Assembly: GCA_030838265.1 (NCBI GenBank)
Contig: JAUTXA010000067.1
Coordinates: 1 to 8,134, forward strand
Reading direction: 5' to 3'
From: Actinomycetota bacterium
GTDB lineage: Bacteria; Actinomycetota; Acidimicrobiia; Acidimicrobiales; BP-101
DNA length: 8,134 bases
The translations under genes and the position numbers were made by a program. Shown one piece after another: positions 1 through 6,588 of the stretch; position 1 is the stretch's first letter, and every line of letters starts with the position of its first letter. A model generated the notes under the pieces. The model saw only the letters and a program-made list of their open reading frames with translations. It searched no databases and was not told the DNA's origin.

Positions 1-1068
1 CTGCCGGCTTGGGTCACTGCTCGTGTCGTCGTCCTGGTCGCGTTGGCTACCGCCCACTACATCGCCAACCGCCTGATCGTCACCCCCAGCCGCCAGGTCC
101 ACCTTGGCCTGCTCTCGTGGGACGGGCAGTGGTACCGCCGCATCGCCGACACCGGCTACAGCCACCTCTTCCCGACGGCCCGGCGGTTCTTCCCTCTGTA
201 TCCGATGTCGGCTCGCGTGCTGACGGTCGTCGTCCGCGACCCAGGGGTGGCCCTCCTCTTGATCAGCAGCGTCAGCGCCCTCGTCTACGGCGCCCTCCTC
301 CACCGCCTCGCCCTGCGGGAGACCTCCGACCAGAGCTTGGCCCGACGATCGGCGTGGCTCGTCGCCCTCGTTCCGCCGGGGTTCATCCTCGCCTTCGGCT
401 ACACCGAGGCGGCGGCCGGTGCGCTGGCGGTGGCCACCTTCCTCGGGCTGCGCTCGAGACGATGGTGGACCGCGGCGGCCGCCGGGTTCGCCTCCGGCCT
501 GCTGCGCCCCACGGGCACGTTGCTGGCCCTCCCTGCCCTCATCGAGGCAAGTCGAGGTTTGCGCCGGGTCACCGGTCGAGAAGCGATCGGGCGCGCCGTC
601 GCTGTCGTCGCCCCGGTCGCCGGGACGGCGAGCTACCTGGTCTGGGTCGGTTGGCGCTTCGGCAACGCCCTCCTACCGATCAGGGTCCAGCAGCGGCCCT
701 ATCTGCGGGGAGGCTTCGCCAACCCCCTCGTCGCCTTCTATCGGTGTGGGCGCGACTTCTTCGCCGGCCACTTCGACGGCAACGGCATGCACTTCCCGAT
801 GATCGTCCTGCTCGTGCTGCTCGTTGTCGTCGGTGCCCGGTGGTGGCCGGCGTCGTACACGGCCTTCGCGGCCACGACCTTGGTCTTGGCCCTGAGCGGC
901 CAGCACCTGAGCTCGATCGAGCGCTACGGCTTCGCCGCCTTCCCGGTGGTGCTCACCTTGGCCCGCGGTCTCGACCGTGAAGATTGGTGGCGGGCGGCTC
1001 TCGCCACCAGCGCGTCGGTCATGGGCGGCTTGGCGATGCTCGCCTTCCTCGGCATCTACATCCCTTAG
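1..1068 (+). CDS. PIG-V-like GT-C mannosyltransferase, integral membrane (5' end outside window)
   Basis: The reading frame is open from base 1, so the true start probably lies just upstream; a TTG at 43 is possible but would cut into the first hydrophobic segment. The visible 355 residues are very hydrophobic, with roughly 8-10 potential membrane helices. After the first helix comes an extracytoplasmic-type loop with W-D-G-Q-W-Y (residues 40-45), I-A-D-T-G-Y (48-53) and R-F-F-P-L-Y-P (62-68). These match the WDxxWY...IAxxGY...FFPLYP signature of the PIG-V family (GPI mannosyltransferase 2) and its bacterial relatives. Further family-like elements are F-G-Y-T-E-A (132-137), L-L-R-P-T-G (167-172), W-R-F-G-N (218-222) and E-R-Y-G-F-A-A-F-P near the C-terminus (307-315). 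By family knowledge it should use a polyprenyl-phosphate sugar, probably mannose, as donor at the outer membrane face; the acceptor is unknown. Family assignment is fairly secure, substrate is not. It converges on the minus-strand cluster, leaving 20 bases between stop codons. Confidence 0.75.
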   Translation: MPAWVTARVVVLVALATAHYIANRLIVTPSRQVHLGLLSWDGQWYRRIADTGYSHLFPTARRFFPLYPMSARVLTVVVRDPGVALLLISSVSALVYGALLHRLALRETSDQSLARRSAWLVALVPPGFILAFGYTEAAAGALAVATFLGLRSRRWWTAAAAGFASGLLRPTGTLLALPALIEASRGLRRVTGREAIGRAVAVVAPVAGTASYLVWVGWRFGNALLPIRVQQRPYLRGGFANPLVAFYRCGRDFFAGHFDGNGMHFPMIVLLVLLVVVGARWWPASYTAFAATTLVLALSGQHLSSIERYGFAAFPVVLTLARGLDREDWWRAALATSASVMGGLAMLAFLGIYIP

Positions 1069-1088
1069 CCGCGGGACGGAGCAGAGAG

Positions 1089-1265
1089 CTAGGAGACGGG
1101 AGCGGTGGCCCGTCGCGGCGCGTGGTGGCGGACGTTGGGCTCGCCGAGGAGGGCGTCGATGTCGGCCAGGACGTCGGCTGCTTTCTGGTGCAGGGCACGC
1201 GCCTCGTCCGCACGAGCCTCGGCCGCTTCATTGGCCTTGGTGTGGAACTTGGGGAACGGTGCCAT
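1089..1265 (-). CDS. Small alanine-rich helical protein of unknown function (58 aa)
   Basis: I do not recognise this protein. The ATG at 1265 gives 58 residues. A short positively charged start (M-A-P-F-P-K-F-H-T-K) is followed by about 30 residues dense in Ala, Glu, Asp and Lys, with leucines placed as in an amphipathic helix or short coiled coil (about residues 11-42). A Pro/His/Arg-rich tail follows. Third codon positions are strongly GC-rich, in keeping with neighbouring genes, which favours this frame over overlapping frames on either strand. A TTG at 1292 would add nine residues, but they look unlike the rest. No good Shine-Dalgarno sequence precedes the ATG. It lies 48 bases downstream of the glycosylase stop on the same strand, so it may be the last gene of the lhr-nei transcript or have its own promoter in the AT-richer gap. 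Coding status is likely but not certain. Confidence 0.5.
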   Translation of the reverse strand: MAPFPKFHTKANEAAEARADEARALHQKAADVLADIDALLGEPNVRHHAPRRATAPVS

Positions 1266-1299
1266 GACTGATCTATCGGCACGTGTTCCCAATTTCTAC

Positions 1300-1317
1300 A
1301 TAGCCCGAACGGGCTAT
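1300..1317 (-). terminator. Perfect inverted repeat at the glycosylase stop codon; possible terminator or operator
   Basis: The 18 bases form a perfect palindrome (arms ATAGCCCG and CGGGCTAT around AA). As RNA it could fold into a 7-bp stem with a 4-base loop. The TAG stop of the nei-like gene (1316-1314) lies inside the first arm as read on the minus strand. No T-run follows on that strand, so it is not a textbook intrinsic terminator. U-tract-poor hairpins are commonly proposed as terminators in high-GC actinobacteria. Alternatively it could be a protein-binding palindrome upstream of the small gene at 1265. The palindrome is seen directly; its function is inferred. Confidence 0.4.
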
Positions 1318-2111
1318 TGAGGTGACCTCTGACACTTGGGGCACCAATAGGCGGTGCGTGCGTCTCGTCCCGTTCGCTCAGCCACGATGAGGGTGCGACA
1401 GCGCAGACACGGGCGCCCCGCTCGGCCGTAGACCCACGCCTTGCCGGGCTGGCCCTCGAAGGTTCGGCTGAAGCCCTGGGCCGGCACCAGGTTGGCCCGC
1501 ATCACGCGCGAGGCGGTGAGGACGAGCGATCGCAACGTCGCATCGTCGACGGCCGAGATCGGAGTCTGCGGATGGACGCGCTCGATGAACAGCGACTCGC
1601 ACCGGTAGATGTTCCCGATGCCCGAGACGATGCCTTGATCGAGAAGGACGTCGCCGGCCTCGGTGGTCGGGTCGGTGCGCCGGGCCCGGCCCATGACCTC
1701 GTCGAGATCGAACGGGTCGACCAGCACGTCGGGACCGAGCGATGACAGCGACGGGTGCTCGCGCTCGAGGTGGTCGTCGAGCAGCTCGACGACCGGGGCG
1801 TCGAAGCACACGGCGTGATGGTCGCCGCACTCGATCACCAGACGGGCCTGCCAGGCCGGCTTCCGCCACCGCGCTCCCCTCTCGTAGACGTGCCACGAGC
1901 CCGTCATCATCATGTGGGTGTGGAGAGTGACGCCGCCCGACATCCGCACCATCAGGTGCTTGGCCCGGGCCTCGACCGACTCGACGGTGCGGCCCACGAG
2001 GGCGCCGGGCGGCACGTCGGCCCGCTGGCTGCGCGCCGCGGTGATGACCCGGCCCGCCAGCCAGGAGTGGAGGCTGCGAGCCGATCGGTAGATGGTGTCG
2101 CCCTCAGGCGT
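1314..2111 (-). CDS. nei: Fpg/Nei-family DNA glycosylase/AP lyase, Nei2-like, with apparent ACG start codon
   Basis: This is a base-excision repair enzyme that removes oxidised bases and cuts the abasic site by beta/delta-elimination. Read from 2111 it gives 265 residues, close to the roughly 255 of M. tuberculosis Nei2. The N-terminus is P-E-G-D-T at positions 2-6: Pro2 is the family's Schiff-base nucleophile and Glu3 the catalytic acid. The family Lys lies in A-K-H-L (K51). An H-T-H-M-M-M-T-G-S-W segment follows, then the helix-two-turn-helix region (G-D-V-L-L-D-Q-G...G-I-G-N-I-Y) and a C-terminal zinc finger with C-L-R-C and C-P-K-C pairs. The codon before Pro2 is ACG (2111-2109), not ATG, and there is no ATG, GTG or TTG in the nearby upstream frame. 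The first conventional start is the GTG at 2015, which would delete Pro2 and Glu3. I place the start at 2111 on family homology. The gene overlaps the end of lhr by 8 bases, implying translational coupling; AAGGGA 10 bases upstream is a weak ribosome-site candidate. If ACG is not used, this is a start-codon mutant or contains a sequencing error. Confidence 0.85.
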   Translation of the reverse strand, partial: TPEGDTIYRSARSLHSWLAGRVITAARSQRADVPPGALVGRTVESVEARAKHLMVRMSGGVTLHTHMMMTGSWHVYERGARWRKPAWQARLVIECGDHHAVCFDAPVVELLDDHLEREHPSLSSLGPDVLVDPFDLDEVMGRARRTDPTTEAGDVLLDQGIVSGIGNIYRCESLFIERVHPQTPISAVDDATLRSLVLTASRVMRANLVPAQGFSRTFEGQPGKAWVYGRAGRPCLRCRTLIVAERTGRDARTAYWCPKCQRSPQ

Positions 2112-5100
2112 AGCGAACCAGTCCCTTGGGGGTCGGGACGAACGAGGCCTCGCGCAGGTAGGGCTCGAGCTCGGCGGGGCAGCGCTCGACCGAGATGCGG
2201 CTGAAGCGGCCTCGTTCGAGCAGGGCCCCCAGAGCAGTCACGGCCGACTCCTCCCAGGTGCCGTCGAAGGGGCGCAAGGCGGTGAGGCCCCGTCCCCCCT
2301 TGTCGACGTAGAGCGAGGCCAGGCCGTCGAGCAGCACGACGTAGGCGCCGGCCGCCCGTTGCGGACCCTTGACCGGCCAGGGGATCGAAAGGCCGTAGGC
2401 ATTGGCCGGATCGGTGGCAGCCAGCACCACGATCTGGGGCACACCGTCGGGGGTGCGGTCACGAAAAGCCCGCAAGCGATCGACGGCACCGGGCAGAGCG
2501 AACTGGGCGCCGCCGAGCCCGGCCACGAAGTAGCCCCGGCGGATGCGACCGGCCTCCTCCATGGCCCGCAGCACCGGGTAGACCGACGCGAAACCACCGG
2601 GAATCCCCTCACCGCGAGCCGCCTCGCGAGTGAGGACGCCGTGACGATCGAGAAGGACGCCGGCCACGGCATGGGCTCCCGCCGTCGGCGTCATGGCGGC
2701 GTCGGCGGCCACCTCTCGTTCGACCAGCGACCACCGGCCCTGGGCTCGCGGCGGGCCGAGGACAGCCAGGCTGCCCATGCGCGGCCGCCCGCCCCGCGCC
2801 TTGCCGCCGCTGCGGCGCTTGGCCGACAGGGCGCGCACGGCGGCGAAGGAGTCGTTGGTGACCTCGCCGGCCCAGACGAGATCCCACAGGGCGTCGAGGG
2901 TCGCGCTGTCGCTGGCGCCGCCGAGGTCGCGAAAGAAGACGGCGCCTCGCTGGGCGAGGACCTGGCGAAGGCGCTCGTGCTCGTCGCCGGCCGGCCGGTC
3001 GTTCGACCCACCGAGGCCGAGGCGCGGAAGGAGCAGCGCGGCTTGGTCGCGCAGCACGAGGACGACCTTGCCATCGTCTCGGCCCAGCGGAGCGGCGCCG
3101 GCCCACATCACTTCGCCCGCGGCGAGCAGATCATCGAGGAGACGGGGCGAGTAGTCGCGCACGCGAGCATTGAGGACGTCGCGCTCGAGGACGCTGGCCG
3201 GGATGGGCACCCCCTGGAGCTGGCGGATGGCCTCGAAGCACCGGTCGACACCGGTGGCCTCGGAGCCGATGCCGTGCCAGGCCGGAAGGAAGCGGGCCAG
3301 GGCCTCGACCTCGGCGGGCTCGATCTCTCGTCGCAGGGCCGCCAATGAGCGCTGGCGCAGGAGACGCAGCACCTCGACGTCGCACCACTCGCGCTCGCTG
3401 CCCTCGGGGCGGAACGCGCCCCTCACGATGCGGTCATCGGCCACCAGGCGGTCGAGACACTCGCCCACCGCCTCGACGCCGATGCCGAAGCGCAGGGCGG
3501 GCTCGACGGCGAGGAACGGCCCGTGGGTGCGGGCCCACCGCCTCACCAGCTGGAGCCGGGCGTCGGCCACCGGCTCGAGGAGGGCCTCGGGGATGCCGTT
3601 CGGGAGGGCGGCACCCAGGCCGTCGCGGTAGCGGGCGGCGTCCTCGACCGCGATCAGCCGCTGCTCGCCGGCGACACCGATCGAGATCGCTCGCCGGGTG
3701 CTGACCAAGTCGTCACCGGGGTCGAAGGTGCAGCGGGCGCGCAGCTCGGGCGGTGTGAGATCGCCCAGACGCAGCAAGAGGTCATGGGCGCCGTCGAGGT
3801 CGGTCGCCCACCGGCGCTCGTCGAGGCACTGGAGATCGTCCTCGAGGGCGGCCAGGGCCTCGGGGTCGATGAGCTCGCGCAGCTCGTCGGAGCCGACCAG
3901 CTCGGCCAGCATGCGGCGGTCGAGGGTGAGGGCCTGGGCCCGGCGTTCGGCCAGGGGGGCGTCGCCCTCGTACATGAAGTTGGCGATGTAGGCGAAGGCC
4001 AGCGACGAGGCGAAGGGCGAGGGCGTCTGGGTGTCGACCGAGGCGATGCGCACCTTGCGGGAGCGGATGTCGCCCATGAGAGAGACGAGCGCCGGCAGGT
4101 CGAACACGTCGCGCAAGCACTCTCGGTAGGTCTCGAGGAGGATCGGGAACGACCCGTACTTCGACGCCACGTTCAGCAGATCGGCGGCTCGCTGACGCAT
4201 CTGCCACAAAGGCGTGCGGGAGCCGGGCCGCCGCCTGGGAAGGAGGAGGGCTCGAGCCGCGTTCTCGCGGAAGCGTGAAGCGAACAGGCCCGAACTTCCG
4301 ACCGCGGCCACCACCAAGTCGTCGACCTCGTCGGGGTCGAGGGTGACCCAGTCGACGGGCGGGGACTCATCGGCTTCAGGCAGGCGGATGACGATGCCGT
4401 CGTCGTTCCAGATGGCTTGGACCTCGAACCCGAGCTGGTCGCGGATCTTGGCCTCGACGGCGAGGGCCCACGGCGCATGGACGCGCGCGCCGAAGGGCGA
4501 GAGCACGCAGATGCGCCAGTCGCCCAGCTCGTCCCGGAAGCGCTCGACCACCAGCTGCCGGTCGGTGGGCAGCAATCCGCCGGTCGCGGCGCGCTCCTCG
4601 GCCAGGTAGCTGCGCAGGTTCTTGACGGCGCGGTCGTCGAGACCGGCATCGGTGCGCAGCTTGTCGTCGTCCCACGTATCGACCTGGCGCAGGAAGGCGC
4701 CGAGGGCTTGGCCCAGCTCGTAGGGCCGGCCCACCTGGTCGCCCTTCCAAAAGGGCATCTTCCCCGGCTCGCCCGGCGCGGGGGTGACCACGACGCGGTC
4801 GCGGCTGATCTCCTCGATGCGCCACGTCGTGGCGCCGAGCAGGAAGGTCTCGCCCACCCTGCTCTCGTAGACCATCTCCTCGTCGAGCTCGCCCACCCGA
4901 CTGCCCTCGGGGGTGAACACGCCGAACAGGCCGCGGTCGGGGATGGTGCCGCCGCTGGTGACCGCCAGCATGCGAGCCCCCGGACGGGCCGTGAGGGTGC
5001 CCGCCACCCTGTCCCACGTGAGACGGGGACGGAGCTCGGCGAACTCGTCGCTCGGATAGCGCCCGGCCAGCATGTCGAGCACCCCCTCGAGGAGGTCACG

Positions 5101-6510
5101 GGTGAGCTCGGCGAAGGGATAGGCCCCCCACGCCACCTCGGCCACCTCGTCGACCGTCACCTCCTCGATGGCGGCCATGGCCACGATCTGCTGGGCCAAC
5201 ACGTCGAGGGGGTTCCGGGGCACGTGGGTCTCTTCGATGAGGCCGTCCTGCATGCGCTGCGCGGTCACCGCCGACACCACGAGATCGCCGCGGAACTTGG
5301 GGAAGAGGCGGCCCTTCGAGGGCTCGCCCACCTGGTGCCCGGCCCGTCCGACTCGCTGCAGGCCGGCGGCCACCGACGGCGGCGACTCGACCTGCACCAC
5401 GAGGTCGATGGCCCCCATGTCGATGCCGAGCTCGAGCGACGAGGTGGCCACGAGGGCGGGGAGCTTGCCCGCCTTGAGGGCATCCTCGATGTCGAGCCGT
5501 TGCTCGCGGGCGATCGAGCCGTGGTGGGCTCGAACCAGCTCCTCGCCCGCCAGCTCGTTGAGCCGGTTGGCCAAGCGCTCGGCCAGCCGCCGCGAGTTGA
5601 CGAAGATCAGCGTCGAGCGGTGCGACCGGATGAGGGCGAGCAGCTCGGCCTGGATGGCGGGCCAGATCGAGTGGCGGACCTCGGGGTCGCCCGCCGCCGG
5701 CCCATTGAGCAAGGGACTGCCATCGGCACTCTCGATGGGCCGGCCCAACTCGGACATGTCGTCGACGGGGACGATCACCTCGAGCTCGAGTGGCTTGCGC
5801 ACGCCGGCGTCGACCACGGTGACGGGGCGAGGCTCCCACTCGCCGCCCTGGCCTCGGCGACGTCCGCCAAGGAAGCGGGCCAGCTCGTCGAGCGGGCGCT
5901 GGGTGGCGGACAAGCCGATGCGCCGCGCGCCCGGTGCCAATCGCTCGAGTCGCTCGAGGGACAGGGCGAGGTGCGTCCCCCGCTTGGTGGCGGCGACGGC
6001 GTGAATCTCGTCGACGATCACGTGCTCGACCGAGGCCAGGGTCAGGCGCGCCGACGACGTGAGGAGCAGGTAGAGGGACTCGGGCGTGGTGATCAGGATG
6101 TCGGGCGGGTGGCGGAGCAAGTCGCGCCGCTCGGACTGAGGCGTGTCGCCGGTACGGGTCGCGACCCGGATCAGCGGCGTGGCGCCACCGGCCCGCTCGG
6201 CGGCCAAGGCGATGCCGGCCAGAGGAGCCCGCAGGTTGCGCTCGACGTCGTAGGTGAGGGCCTTGAGGGGCGAGACGTAGAGGACGCGGCAGCGCTTCCC
6301 CTCGTCCTCGGGGACGGGCGTCGTCAGGAGCCGGTCGAGGGCCCAGAGAAACGCGGCGAGGGTCTTGCCCGAGCCGGTGGGGGCCAGGATCAGGGCGTGC
6401 TCGCCCCGGCCGATGGCGTCCCACCCCCGCTCCTGCGCGTCGGTCGGGGCCGCGAACGTCGAGCTGAACCACGACCGGGTGGCAGGCGAGAACCGGTCGA
6501 GTGAGCCCAT
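2104..6510 (-). CDS. lhr: Lhr-type superfamily 2 DNA/RNA:DNA helicase, full length (1468 aa)
   Basis: This is a large ATP-dependent 3'-to-5' helicase. Characterised mycobacterial Lhr (about 1507-1513 aa) tracks on single-stranded DNA and unwinds RNA:DNA hybrids. Motifs in order: Walker A A-P-T-G-S-G-K-T (43-50), S-P-L-K-A-L (80-85), T-P-E-S (142-145), Walker B D-E-I-H (167-170), S-A-T (201-203), I-F-V-N-S-R-R (302-308), A-H-H-G-S (328-332), motif V L-E-L-G-I-D-M-G (359-366) and motif VI Q-R-V-G-R-A-G-H (385-392). A winged-helix region (N-P-L-D-V-L-A-Q, 433-440) and the Lhr-specific domain follow, with P-F-W-K-G-D (586-591), whose Trp probably matches the Trp that stacks on DNA in the mycobacterial structure. 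S-P-F-G-A-R-V-H-A-P-W (671-681) and an F-R-E-N-A-A-R...L-P-R-R segment (747-760) complete the core. From about residue 860 comes the Lhr C-terminal region, including the G-V-L-T-R-E-A and P-G-G-F-A-S-V-Y-P segments near 1285-1310. All catalytic motifs are intact and no frameshift is seen. The ATG at 6510 gives the usual Lhr N-terminus (L-D-R-F-S-P-A-T-R-S-W-F). Confidence 0.96.
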   Translation of the reverse strand: MGSLDRFSPATRSWFSSTFAAPTDAQERGWDAIGRGEHALILAPTGSGKTLAAFLWALDRLLTTPVPEDEGKRCRVLYVSPLKALTYDVERNLRAPLAGIALAAERAGGATPLIRVATRTGDTPQSERRDLLRHPPDILITTPESLYLLLTSSARLTLASVEHVIVDEIHAVAATKRGTHLALSLERLERLAPGARRIGLSATQRPLDELARFLGGRRRGQGGEWEPRPVTVVDAGVRKPLELEVIVPVDDMSELGRPIESADGSPLLNGPAAGDPEVRHSIWPAIQAELLALIRSHRSTLIFVNSRRLAERLANRLNELAGEELVRAHHGSIAREQRLDIEDALKAGKLPALVATSSLELGIDMGAIDLVVQVESPPSVAAGLQRVGRAGHQVGEPSKGRLFPKFRGDLVVSAVTAQRMQDGLIEETHVPRNPLDVLAQQIVAMAAIEEVTVDEVAEVAWGAYPFAELTRDLLEGVLDMLAGRYPSDEFAELRPRLTWDRVAGTLTARPGARMLAVTSGGTIPDRGLFGVFTPEGSRVGELDEEMVYESRVGETFLLGATTWRIEEISRDRVVVTPAPGEPGKMPFWKGDQVGRPYELGQALGAFLRQVDTWDDDKLRTDAGLDDRAVKNLRSYLAEERAATGGLLPTDRQLVVERFRDELGDWRICVLSPFGARVHAPWALAVEAKIRDQLGFEVQAIWNDDGIVIRLPEADESPPVDWVTLDPDEVDDLVVAAVGSSGLFASRFRENAARALLLPRRRPGSRTPLWQMRQRAADLLNVASKYGSFPILLETYRECLRDVFDLPALVSLMGDIRSRKVRIASVDTQTPSPFASSLAFAYIANFMYEGDAPLAERRAQALTLDRRMLAELVGSDELRELIDPEALAALEDDLQCLDERRWATDLDGAHDLLLRLGDLTPPELRARCTFDPGDDLVSTRRAISIGVAGEQRLIAVEDAARYRDGLGAALPNGIPEALLEPVADARLQLVRRWARTHGPFLAVEPALRFGIGVEAVGECLDRLVADDRIVRGAFRPEGSEREWCDVEVLRLLRQRSLAALRREIEPAEVEALARFLPAWHGIGSEATGVDRCFEAIRQLQGVPIPASVLERDVLNARVRDYSPRLLDDLLAAGEVMWAGAAPLGRDDGKVVLVLRDQAALLLPRLGLGGSNDRPAGDEHERLRQVLAQRGAVFFRDLGGASDSATLDALWDLVWAGEVTNDSFAAVRALSAKRRSGGKARGGRPRMGSLAVLGPPRAQGRWSLVEREVAADAAMTPTAGAHAVAGVLLDRHGVLTREAARGEGIPGGFASVYPVLRAMEEAGRIRRGYFVAGLGGAQFALPGAVDRLRAFRDRTPDGVPQIVVLAATDPANAYGLSIPWPVKGPQRAAGAYVVLLDGLASLYVDKGGRGLTALRPFDGTWEESAVTALGALLERGRFSRISVERCPAELEPYLREASFVPTPKGLVRYA

Positions 6511-6518
6511 GGTCGCCC
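6511..6518 (-). promoter_or_regulatory. Spacer without Shine-Dalgarno before lhr start; probably leaderless or near-leaderless
   Basis: Only 8 bases (GGGCGACC on the minus strand) separate a TAGCCT hexamer from the lhr ATG, and none resembles a ribosome-binding site. This fits a transcript that begins at or one base before the ATG, as is common in actinobacteria. It is inferred from spacing. Confidence 0.4.
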
Positions 6519-6524
6519 AGGCTA
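6519..6524 (-). promoter_or_regulatory. Candidate -10 box (TAGCCT) for lhr
   Basis: On the minus strand TAGCCT fits the actinobacterial TAnnnT -10 pattern and ends 8 bases before the lhr ATG. No convincing -35 lies at the usual 16-18 base spacing. A TTGACC on the minus strand (6557-6552) lies 27 bases upstream, too far to pair with it. The hexamer is seen; promoter activity is inferred. Confidence 0.4.
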
Positions 6525-6549
6525 TGACATCGGTGTAGTTACGTTCCCG

Positions 6550-6574
6550 GGGGTCAACGGCCGGCAGGGGTCAA
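6550..6574. repeat. Two direct copies of GGGGTCAA in the lhr/PAC2 divergent intergenic region
   Basis: GGGGTCAA occurs at 6550-6557 and 6567-6574, with start positions 17 bases apart (TTGACCCC on the other strand). They sit between the two divergent start codons and immediately upstream of the plus-strand -10 candidate. They could be a direct-repeat operator or -35-like elements on the minus strand. Two 8-base copies in GC-rich DNA may also be chance. Confidence 0.3.
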
Positions 6575-6575
6575 G

Positions 6576-6581
6576 TACCTT
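6576..6581 (+). promoter_or_regulatory. Candidate -10 box (TACCTT) for a leaderless PAC2 transcript
   Basis: TACCTT fits TAnnnT and lies exactly 7 bases before the ATG at 6589, the spacing expected when transcription starts on the A of the start codon. The intervening CGGGGCC is not a useful ribosome-binding site. The -35 region is poor, which is usual for leaderless actinobacterial promoters. Promoter activity is inferred. Confidence 0.5.
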
Positions 6582-6588
6582 CGGGGCC

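Noticed and set aside
9..980. A 323-codon plus-strand frame overlapping the membrane protein
   Set aside because: The product is Arg/Pro-rich and featureless, while the overlapping frame encodes membrane helices and the PIG-V-type motifs.
1019..1282. Alternative frames across the small-gene region (1019-1282 minus; 977-1320 plus)
   Set aside because: They are Arg/Ser/Pro-rich shadows or overlap the end of the membrane protein gene. The frame 1265 to 1089 has the better codon use and amino-acid pattern.
2092..3348. A 418-codon plus-strand frame, and another at 3523-4278, opposite the lhr C-terminal region
   Set aside because: These are shadows of lhr codon bias, with composition unlike real proteins and no supporting start signals or family motifs.
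4417..6504. A 695-codon open frame on the plus strand, antisense to lhr
   Set aside because: It lies wholly opposite a full-length helicase with all motifs intact. Its translation is a low-complexity mix of Gly, Ala, Arg, Asp and Leu without recognisable domains. Long antisense frames are expected in DNA with strong GC3 bias.
1314..6510. A single Lhr-Nei fusion made by frameshifting at the overlap
   Set aside because: The glycosylase frame is open upstream, but a fusion would bury Pro2, which must be the free N-terminus for catalysis. The lhr stop codon is clean and no slippery heptamer is evident.
6552..6557. TTGACC on the minus strand as a -35 box for lhr
   Set aside because: The spacing to the best -10 (TAGCCT) is 27 bases, and no TAnnnT lies at 16-18 bases.
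6511..6588. DNA-damage control elements (a LexA box or a RecA-independent damage promoter) upstream of lhr
   Set aside because: No GAAC-N4-GTTC-like palindrome is present, and the bases 8 positions before TAGCCT do not resemble TTGTCRGTG.
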